DNA of 64,000 nt from contig CM039505.1 in NCBI GenBank assembly GCA_022432975.1, positions 53,295,749-53,359,748 on the forward strand, written 5' to 3'. Positions 56,045 to 64,000 of this stretch are shown here, piece by piece; the first letter of the stretch is position 1; each line of letters opens with the position of its first letter. This stretch comes from Begonia masoniana. Taxonomy: Eukaryota > Streptophyta > Magnoliopsida > Cucurbitales > Begoniaceae. The notes beneath the pieces were generated by a model. That model had not been told where the DNA came from and did not search any database. It was given only the letters and a program-made list of their open reading frames with translations. The position numbers were made by a program, and so were the translations under genes.

Positions 56045-58838
56045 TGTAATACCCGGCTGTACGGAATAATGATATTATATTATTATAATATTGTTTGATG
56101 GTATTTTTGTAATTATGTCAAATCAGGTCCGTTTTACAAAAAAAAAGTGTCATTACGATCCTAACGATTTATAGGAATTTTAAGAAAATTATGGGAATTT
56201 TCGGAGATTAAACGCTATATTCCGAGTAATTGTATTTCTCGTAATACAAAGGAAGTTTTAGTAAAAAATAGTAAACGAGATCCGAATTGCGAACGGACAG
56301 TTTTGTTAAATCCCAAATAATAAGTTGAACCTATTGGTGAATTAAGGAAATTTGAAGAGACCGAACAGTTGGCCGATTCACGAAACGAATGACGAAACAT
56401 ATATAAAAACCTATGGAAGGACATTTTAGTAATTTACCAAATCAATTTTTATAAAATATCACAAAATCCTTTTCCTTCTCATTTCTTTCTTCTTCCCTGG
56501 AGCTCACGATAACAGAGAGCTTCTCCCTTTCTCCCTCACGCGAGCCGTCGACATTTTCCTCCGTTCCGACCTCCGATCGTTCCGTTTTCTTCACGTTTTC
56601 TCCTCCAATCGACGTTCTAGGTATGAACCTACAATCTTAGAGCTTTTATTTTGAGTTTTCAGAGTTTAATCAATTAGGGTTTCGTTTAGGGTTCTGATAA
56701 AAAAATGTCGATTTAGGGTTCGTAATTAATAGGTTAGCCGTGATTAAGTATATATTGCACGTATTTGACGTTATTGGACGAAGTTAAATCAATTTGTGAA
56801 AATGTTAAGAATTGAGAAATTTCGGGTTTTAGGGAAAAACTCGTAAATTGTAGTCTCGAGCTATCTATCGTAGATTGTTCATCGATATGCTTCGAATAAT
56901 TAAGTTAGGAGTTTTAAGAAATTCTTTAGTTAAGGTTTTGTAAATTTGGACGATCGATGGCTTAAATTAGTTTTAACGTCGATATTGTGTTTTGCTTCAG
57001 ACAAACAACGCTCGTGGACGGAGCTTGAGCTGCTTTGGACACGAGGTAAGTTCTCGTGATCTTCTTTGGCTGATTGGCCTACAACGTACGTCGAAGTCGT
57101 CTCGAGGAGTTTTAGAGATTCTTTTGGTTTAACTTTACTTGGTTTGGGTAGCTAGGTTCTAGGGGTTTATAGTTTACGCTTTACAGTCTTGATGGTACCC
57201 ATTATTGTTTGTTTACTTTAAGATATTGAACTGTTCACGCATCACTGGTTTTAAAGAAAAGCATGAAAATGAACTTCCGCACAGAGTTTTAAAGATAACG
57301 TAAAGCATAGCATTGGCCGAAAAGCTTATTGGCCGAAAGGCGTATTGGCCAAAAGGCGTATTGTTTATCGGTCACGCGAGGTGGGGCTCAGGCACGGCTG
57401 TACGTGTTGTAAACGTGCACCCCCCGCCTCTAGCCGGAAAGAGTAGTCCGCCCGCTGGATGAGCTCTCTCTGGTTAGAGGGATAGGATCTCGGTGACGTC
57501 TATTGAGCATTGCATAGTAAGATAAAATAAAGCATGATTTATCGAACTCATACACACAACATGCATTGCATTTACGAGTCTTACTGGGATTTTATCTCAT
57601 AGTGTATTGTATGGTGTAGGTGATCTAGATATCGAGGAACCAGGTGAGGATGAGATTCCTCCTCCTGAGGCTTGAGTCCAGTTGATGGAGGATAACTGCG
57701 GTGGTGTGCTGGCGCAGTCGAGGCTCATCTGACCCGTGGGGATAGTATGTATAGATTTTGAGGGTTTTGGGATTTTTTTTGGGCTGTTGGTTGTATAGTT
57801 AGAACATTATAGGATGTTTTGATTTGTTAGTTGATAGGTTTTAAACGTTTTCAGAAATCTATTTTATAAACTCTTTTTGTGAAGTTTTTGTGGAACTGCT
57901 TGGTAATTTATCAGGACGAATTGTATAGTGTTTTTGGAAATATTTTGTAGTGTTTTGATATTTTGGATAGTTTGTGAACATATATAATGTTCATTTGATG
58001 TTTCTGGAAATGGAAATTGGTATGTTTAATGTTTTGGAAGTTCTTAGTAAATGGTATGGGCTTCGGTTAAGCTTTTGGTCAAAATCAACCGGTGGATGTG
58101 TTTTGTTACTGTTCACCGGATGACGTTACTGTTCACCGGATGGCGTTACTGTTCACCGGATGACGTTACTGTTCACCGGATGACGTTAGTGTTCATAGGT
58201 AGAAGTGTTTTGTAAGATTGAGTGGTGGATGACGTTACTGTTCACCGGATGACGTTACTGTTCACCGGATGACGTTAGTGTTCATAGGTAGAAGTGTTTT
58301 GTAAGATTGAGTGGTGGATGACGTTACTGTTCACCGGATGACGTTACTGTTCACCGGATGACGTTAGTGTTCATAGGTAGAAGTGTTTTGTAAGATTGAG
58401 TGGACCGGATGACGTTACTGTTCACCGGATGACGTTAGTGTTCATAGGTAGAAGTGTTGGATGACGTTACTGTTCACCGGATGACGTACTGTTCACAGGT
58501 AGATGTGTTTTGTGAGTTGAGTGGTGGATGACGTTACTGTTCACCGGATGACGTACTGTTCACCGGATGACGTACTGTTCACAGGTGGATGTGTTTTGTG
58601 AGTTGAGTGGTGGATGACGTTACTGTTCACCGGATGACATTACTGTTCACCGGATGACGTTACTGTTCATCGGTGGATGTGTTTTGTTTTAAATGGTTTA
58701 AAAATTTGATTTCAATTCCGATTTCGATTCTGGTTTCGATTTCGGTTTAGGTTCCACTTAGAGTTTAATTAAAGTATATATATAAAAAAAATATATATAT
58801 ATTTACGAGAAATCGGGTACAGTGTCTGGGTCGTGACA
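56045..58838 (+). mobile_element. Solo LTR splitting the extra ORF (~2.8 kb)
   Basis: It starts TGTAATACCCGGC and ends GGTCGTGACA. It is flanked by CTGTC (56040-56044) and CTGTT (58839-58843), a 5-bp target duplication with one difference. No primer site, polypurine tract or coding region is present inside. A C-rich segment near 57410-57430 and the 20-bp repeat array at 58090-58683 are its main features. It was probably left by recombination between the two LTRs of a larger element. The family was not identified. Confidence 0.8.
58090..58683 (+). repeat. 20-bp tandem repeat array with higher-order pattern
   Basis: The unit ACCGGATGACGTTACTGTTC is repeated roughly 20 times, interleaved with a longer spacer (ATAGGTAGAAGTGTTTTGTA plus AGATTGAGTGGTGG), giving a higher-order repeat of ~105 bases. 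It lies inside the solo LTR, near its 3' end. Confidence 0.9.
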
Positions 58839-58843
58839 CTGTT

Positions 58844-60165
58844 TCAAACCATCCAGTTACTACTCTAAATCCACTTTGTCAAGGATGGGAATTAAGAGAA
58901 CCCGTCAAGGGAATTTTGTTCTGGATCAGTCCAACCAAAGGGCTGCTAAGGTTGCAGCCGTCAGAAAAGGTAAAAGGAAACTGATTTTGGATGACGAGTC
59001 CTCAATGCAAGAAGGAGGTGGTGACTCAGAGATCCCTGCATTTGATATTTCCCCTCCTCAATCTCTGGTCTCACGCTCCCACCTTCCTCCACCAGTGCCA
59101 AGACCCCCTGCTTCATCCTCTGTCGCCCATCTTTTTGAGGCAATCTCAGTTCCTCAGCCATCTCCTCCACCTACTCTTTTGATACTTTCTCTGCCTCCTC
59201 CAGTCCCACTTCCTCCTCCAGTCCAAACATCTCCTCCAGTCCCACTTCCTCCTCCAGTCCCAACATCTCCTCCAGTCCCACTTTCTCCACCAGTCCAACC
59301 ACCTCCTCCACTACTAACACCTCCTCCTGTCCAACCTGCTCCACTAGTCCTACCAGCTCCACTTGTCCACGTCTCCTCACCAATTCCATCTGTTACTCCT
59401 GCCACTCCTCTGACTTATCAGCGGCGATTTTCGTTGAGTGAGGCTCAGTACAATGATTTAAAGGCCTCTATTGACAGTATAGGGTCAGCCCTCTGTCAGC
59501 TTGAGAAATCTCTAGATGCCAAGCTTGACAAGAACCAAAAGGAAATGGGCATCACTTTGGATACAGGTCTTGACTTGCTGTCACAGAAAATGGCTGCAGA
59601 TAGACGCATTGTTGTTAGGGAACTTGAGTCTCTCCAATCTTCTGTTGACAATCTAAATCCCGAACCCGAATCTGAACCATCTAATTTAGTCTGTGTCACA
59701 GAGGCTTGTTCTGAAGACTTCCTCCCTCCCATCATCCGTCCAGAGGCAAGTGAAGATGCTCTGCTACTGCCCTTAGATCTTCAGAAAGCTACGCTGACAT
59801 TCTCTCCTTCAGCTGCTATTTCTGCCCGAGAACCCTCTTTTGAGTCCTCAAGTCCTATGGATGCATCTCTTGCTGCTTCTCCTTCTGTAGAGCATCCCTC
59901 TTGTCTGGACATAATCATGTTTCTAGAAATCTCTGCCACTTCTGCTCCCTGCTTGGATTTGGTGGTCTATCAAGGACCCTCTCCATCTGCTGCTCCTCAG
60001 CCAGAGCCTTCTCCATGCCAGGATATAGTGATCTATCAAGCACCACTTCCTCCCACTATTGCCTCACTTCGCGCACTTGTGGATACTTACTTTCTTTCAG
60101 ATCTTGAAGTGCCCGCTTGGATTAGCCAAGCTTTATGGACTCATTTTTTAGCTTTCTTTAAGTAG
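58844..60165 (+). pseudogene. Extra ORF of the inner element, C-terminal part (proline-rich)
   Basis: This is the continuation of the ORF from 55228 (FKPSSYYSKSTLSRMGIKRT...). A basic stretch (KVAAVRKGKRK) is followed by a long proline-rich region with a repeated PPVPLPPPVQTS unit (about 59190-59400). A predicted coiled coil comes next (LSEAQYNDLKASIDSIGSAL, LEKSLDAKLDKNQKEMG), then a Ser/Pro-rich tail with two similar DIVIYQAP / DLVVYQGP segments. It ends in TAG at 60163-60165. Proline-rich plus coiled-coil layout is shared with the SIRE-type envelope-like ORF, but there is no obvious membrane segment. It has no stops of its own. Confidence 0.75.
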
Positions 60166-60494
60166 AGGATTTTGTTGGTAAACACTTTTATTGATATTCT
60201 AATGACATTTCTCTGATGTTTCTATCCCTTGTGGTAAATGCATTGTTTCTGCTGTCTCTTTGTTTGTTTTTGATAATGTCAATGGAGGAGAACATATTTG
60301 ATTGATTGATGCTGCTCGAGAAATAAATCAGATATGCTATGAATTGTGTATGCATGTTTTGAAAGAATTGCTATGAATTGTGTATGCATGTTTTTGAAAA
60401 ACTGGAATGAAACTGAAATGTATGCATATGCTGTGGGGGAGCTAGGATTATGGTGGAGAATTATATTTAATTAAATTTCTAGGTTGTCATCATC

Positions 60495-60507
60495 AAAAAG
60501 GGGAAGA
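60495..60507 (+). other. Polypurine tract of the inner element
   Basis: AAAAAGGGGAAGA lies immediately before the 3' LTR start. A second purine-rich motif (GTGGGGGAGC) lies upstream at 60432-60441. Confidence 0.85.
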
Positions 60508-60508
60508 T

Positions 60509-61733
60509 TGTTGACTTAATTAGTGTTTAAGTCTAACTAAGTTTTTGATGATGTATTTGAATGTTAAATATGTAATTTGATTATGTTTATTAAATGAGAG
60601 TAATGAATTATGCAAGGTTTTTAATCTATTGGAAATACCCTTGAAAAAGGTATTTTAGTTATCTAATGAATGTAGTTAAGTATATAGGGCTGTATAGTTA
60701 TTTAACAGGGCTGAAAAATCGTTGAACAAAGGCGGATGAGAATTGAAGAACTCCACCGCTCGCTACACGACAAAGGCGGATGAGATAAATGAAGATATCC
60801 TACTCTCGCTAGACGACAAAGGCGGATGACTTCAAGAAGATATCCTACGTTCGCTAAACGACAAGGGCAGAAGACTCAATAAGATATCCTACGCTCACTA
60901 AACCACAAAGGCGGAAGACGTCTACAACTTCATCATCCGACACCGGTTCAGCATTTAAAGATTCATCATCCTATGCCGGTTCAACATTTTGAAGTTGCAT
61001 CCTCCGATGGCGGTTCAAGACTAAAACAACATTGTCTTCCGCCAGAATTCAAAGTTAGCGCGAAGCTACAGTGACGTCGTTTTCAGCTTTAACTTCAGTA
61101 CATTAATGGCGACGACGAACAGCAATTTCAGATGCAACGGATATCTGCTTAAGTACGGATGCTTCCCAACGATAACTTTTCCATTTGAAGAAATGAGCAT
61201 TCAAGTCTGTGAAGCAAAAAGGAGACAGAGTATTTAAGCGGAAGTTAGAGCATGAAGGAACAACTTTTTGCGAATTTTATTCTTGAGCCCTAACTTGCGA
61301 TTAATCATACTCTGTATTCTTCAACTACATCTCTCGATTCCTAAACTTGAGAATTTGATTTGAGAGTTTGTAGTTTGTTGTATTCATTCATTCAAACCTG
61401 TAAAACCAGAAAGGCAGTGGATTGACGCCCGTCAAGTTCAATCCAGATCTGTAAAAGGCAGTTGATCGGAGCCTAGAATTTCGATCTGTTTTTTCTCGTG
61501 AGGAGAAGGTTAAGAATCTTCAAGGGGGAGCCTTGAAGCGTGGACGTAGGCAAGCTTAGCCGAACCACGTTAAAAACTGTGGTGTCAATCTCTCTCTCTC
61601 TCTTTTGCATTGTTTGATTATTTGTTGTTTTCATATTGTTTGAACATAAGAGAGAAATTAATTAGTTTAGTAAATTAAGTTTTAAAAAAGGCTAATTCAC
61701 CCCCCCTCCCCCTTAAGCAATCTCGATCCTACA
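60509..61733 (+). repeat. 3' LTR of the inner element (1225 bases)
   Basis: Same start and end as 43490-44808. It is 94 bases shorter, mainly because it has about two fewer of the ~43-base AAAGGCGGATGA-type units (about 60727-60918) and a shorter C run. Few substitutions are seen between the LTRs, pointing to a fairly recent insertion. Confidence 0.95.
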
Positions 61734-61738
61734 AGTTC

Positions 61739-62525
61739 AAGGGATATTTGTTCGAGTTCCGCCACTAGACCTGTGCTGCCACTAGATTAATTCTGTGAAG
61801 TTTTTCTCTCATTTTTATCTAGATAACTTTTGATGTCACTGGGGGTGTCAGACGCATCTAGCCCTGTGGTAAAGATTTTTCTGCCTTGCAACTTACTGCT
61901 AAGCATGCTAACCTACAGAAGATTGCTATGAGAAACTATCCTCTTACTTCTCTGGGAATTGATTGTGAATCATGCCGATTGTAAGAATAAATGGTTAGCT
62001 CTTCCGCTTCCTTGTTTGAATTATGGTATTCTTTATTTTCCACAAGCTGTAATTTGGATAAAAAGTTGTTGATAAGGATCAGGAGGAGATTAAGAAATAG
62101 CTACAAGCTTCCGGCAGATGATCAGATTAATGTTCTGGATGGTGATCCAGAGGATGTTCCAACTCTCGACAATGATTTTAATTTTAACAATGCTTCTGAT
62201 TTGGCATTGTTGTCTTGTTTTATCAAGCTACTTTAAGGTGAACTGAAATTTTTTAATGATAAGCAAATGGTAATTGAAAATAGAAAATGGAAAGATAGTT
62301 GCTATTGAATGCTTGATGACCTTGTCGGAAAAATGTCTGCTAAGGAAGCTGCTGGTAATATTTTCGAGAGAAATGAAGCTGCTAATGTGAAGGAATTGGT
62401 TAAGAAGATCAAAAAATGTTGAAAAGTCAGAAGTTTCAACTAATGTCACTGAGGATGTCACTGAATTAGTAGTGGAGGATGTTCCAGTATTTTATGTTGA
62501 AGAAGAATCTGTCCAAGGAAAATAA
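61739..62525 (+). pseudogene. Decayed extra ORF or 3' region of the outer element
   Basis: Short frames read KHANLQKIAMRNYPLTSLGI near 61890 and KSEVSTNVTEDVTELVVEDV near 62424, separated by frameshifts and stops. By position (after the lost pol and before the polypurine tracts) this is the outer element's counterpart of the extra ORF. No domain is recognised. Confidence 0.45.
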
Positions 62526-62862
62526 TACTAGCGAGCTGTTGCCAACAACTACAATCGGGTTGGTCTTTCTTCTGATGATTTTTCCTCTTTGGATAACCTT
62601 TTTACAATTTGGGTATTACATTTCCCGTGTTTTTTGACTATTTCACTATGGTACTCATATGGCAATTCTGATTCTTATCTGGATATTATATTTTCTGTGA
62701 TAATGGTGCTTATATTGGTGCTGGTGATGCTTATCTGTTGTTTATGATGATATTAGTTATCTCCCTATGGTGATTATTTGGTGTTTATGGTGATTATTTG
62801 GTGATTATGCTGCTGTTATAGTAGTTGTTATTCCCTTATATATATATTTGTCTTTTTATGGC

Positions 62863-63004
62863 AAAAAGGGGGAGTATTTTAGTAATTTTGGGGGAGTATT
62901 TTGATGATATTTTGAAGCCATCAATCCAGGGGGAGAAAATTCAGAGGGAGTTATTGAAATTATTGATTATATTAATTTTGCCAAAAAAATGCCAAAGGGG
63001 GAGA
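62863..63004 (+). other. Four polypurine-like motifs before the outer 3' LTR
   Basis: AAAAAGGGGGAG (62863-62874), GGGGGAG (62890-62896), AGGGGGAGA (62928-62936) and AAAGGGGGAGA (62994-63004); the last abuts the LTR. Multiple copies of the polypurine motif upstream of the 3' LTR are a described Sirevirus trait. Confidence 0.8.
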
Positions 63005-63005
63005 T

Positions 63006-64000
63006 TGTAAATGCAAAGATTTGCATATGTATTGGCATTTGATTTTTTGGCAATATATTATAAAAATAATATTTTATTCCGTGATTTTCCAAATTGATGA
63101 TTTATTGCTTGGTGATCAAGAAATAGCTTATTCAGATTATTGAATAGCATTATATGAGCAATGATGAGGATTCTGTGGAAGAGAAAAATAAGGAAACACG
63201 ATTATTTGGAAAGTTATTGAAAAAGGTATATGCACTTGTTTTTTGGAAAACTTTTATTTGGAAAGCAGATTTGATGTAGATTTGGTACGATTTGCTGGGC
63301 TTCGAGTTCCCATGATTAATAGGATGCTTTCCTGAATTTTTGGGCGAATATCCGAGTAGTTATAGAAACTTTCCTAAAGTGTCACACGGTGTGTCACACA
63401 ACCGAATTTGTTAAGATTTGGTTTCCTTATTCCTTGCGGCGGTTAATCTAATTTGGTAACTGAATTAAATCAAAGATATGAGAGTTACCAATGATATTTG
63501 AGCTTTAGTTTCTGTGGAAGTTACTGACAGATTTATTCCTAAATATTTGGAAAGTTGACTTCAAGATGGAAATAATATTTTGGAAGCCGATCTGAATATT
63601 GTGGTGCTGTTAAGGTTGATTCGTAAGCACAATATAGTTAGGATTCGTTCCTAATACTTTGGGATTCGTTTCAGATTTGTTTGCATGGACTTTCCATAAA
63701 TGTCGCACAGGGTGTCACAGATCCGTTTTTTATGGGATTCAGTTTTCCTTATTTTGTGCGATCTGATTGAAAAGAATATTTGATGTAAAGTATATTATGC
63801 ATTCTGGCTGAACAATTGAAGGCAGCTGAAGACATGATTCTTGAGAGCTAAAAGTTTTTATTTTTCCGTTCCGGACAACTATTCTTCACCGACGTTTGCA
63901 TGTGTTCTGCAATTGTTAATCCTTTCATTCACGCCTATTGTGAGTCATTGGTGATTGTTCTTCAACAGACAACGGAGTTTTGCTTTTACGCGTGAGGAGG
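63006..64000 (+). repeat. 3' LTR of the outer element, runs off the window
   Basis: It starts TGTAAATGCAAAGATTTGC after the polypurine tract and matches 39398-40394 with few differences. The remaining ~680 bases and the target duplication lie beyond the window. Confidence 0.92.

Larger units (their letters stand above)
43490..61733 (+). mobile_element. Inner Sirevirus-like copia element, complete, with two insertions
   Basis: 5' LTR 43490-44808, primer site, gag, pol, extra ORF, polypurine tract and 3' LTR 60509-61733 are all present. AGTTC lies on both sides (43485-43489 and 61734-61738): a perfect 5-bp target duplication, so this element inserted into the outer one as a unit. Without the two younger insertions (48001-53355 and 56045-58838) it would be about 10.1 kb. 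Pol and the extra ORF carry five nonsense codons but no frameshift. Confidence 0.95.
39398..64000 (+). mobile_element. Outer Sirevirus-like copia element, gag only, with nested insertions, cut at 3' end
   Basis: A 5' LTR (39398-41071) and a nearly identical 3' LTR (from 63006, running out of the window) bound the element. Inside lie the primer site, gag (41142-42956), a protease start, a gap where integrase, RT and RNase H should be, the inner element (43490-61733), a decayed extra ORF and four polypurine-like motifs. A long Gag, sequence between pol and 3' LTR with multiple GGGGGAG tracts, and an extra ORF are Sirevirus (Maximus/SIRE) traits. The target site flanks were not comparable. The near-identity of the LTRs says the outer element is itself not old. 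Confidence 0.88.

Noticed and set aside
59154..59405. Gly-rich minus-strand open frames.
   Set aside because: They are the reverse of the proline-rich repeat of the extra ORF.
1..64000. Any prokaryotic defence, toxin-antitoxin or phage system.
   Set aside because: The window is plant nuclear DNA; no such genes are visible on either strand.

Overview
The window is eukaryotic nuclear DNA from a flowering plant. It has spliced genes with GT-AG introns, Ty1/copia and Ty3/gypsy LTR retrotransposons primed by initiator-Met tRNA (TGGTATCAGAGC-type sites), a Cassandra-type LTR carrying 5S rRNA sequence, and Mutator-like fold-back elements. The copia families look like those common in cucurbits, but that family-level placement is an inference. 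Nothing prokaryotic, viral in the infectious sense, or CRISPR-related was found.

Layout. 1-11792: two head-to-tail copies (A and B) of one copia family. The LTR between them is reduced to its last ~100 bases, and a full LTR with a duplicated 3' tail follows. 11793-14100: host remnants on the minus strand: a truncated WAT1-like (EamA transporter) gene, and a complete two-exon gene for a small acidic MGGC protein with a TATA box. 14100-31300: a repeat graveyard around a 100-N assembly gap. It holds a (CT)n tract, two copies of one TRIM family in opposite orientations, a decayed gypsy 3' end, a Cassandra LTR with 5S sequence, a short non-autonomous LTR element, a decayed minus-strand copia RT and a possible solo LTR. 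22132-36784: one large plus-strand host gene of the RPRD / CTD-interacting-domain family. Its 5' exons are broken by frameshifts, while its 3' exons are clean and join in frame. Its introns carry two Mutator-like palindromic elements with perfect 9-bp target duplications.

39398-64000: a Russian doll of retrotransposons. The outer Sirevirus-like copia element has 5' LTR 39398-41071 and its 3' LTR begins at 63006; it keeps gag but lost integrase, RT and RNase H. A second Sirevirus-like element (43490-61733, target duplication AGTTC) sits inside it, with gag, pol and an extra proline-rich ORF after pol. Two further LTR-type insertions lie inside that one: 48001-53355 (target duplication GTGCC), which splits pol and contains a ~2 kb inverted duplication with a 31-bp satellite in each arm; and 56045-58838 (duplication CTGTC/CTGTT), a solo LTR that splits the extra ORF. 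Removing each insertion with one target copy restores the reading frame, so the order of insertion can be read directly.

The only likely cellular functions are the RPRD-type gene (pre-mRNA / Pol II CTD binding) and the small MGGC membrane-anchored protein. Everything else is mobile DNA at various stages of decay. Boundaries quoted for LTRs, primer sites, target duplications and splice sites were read from the sequence. Family names rest on recognised motifs, not on database searches.
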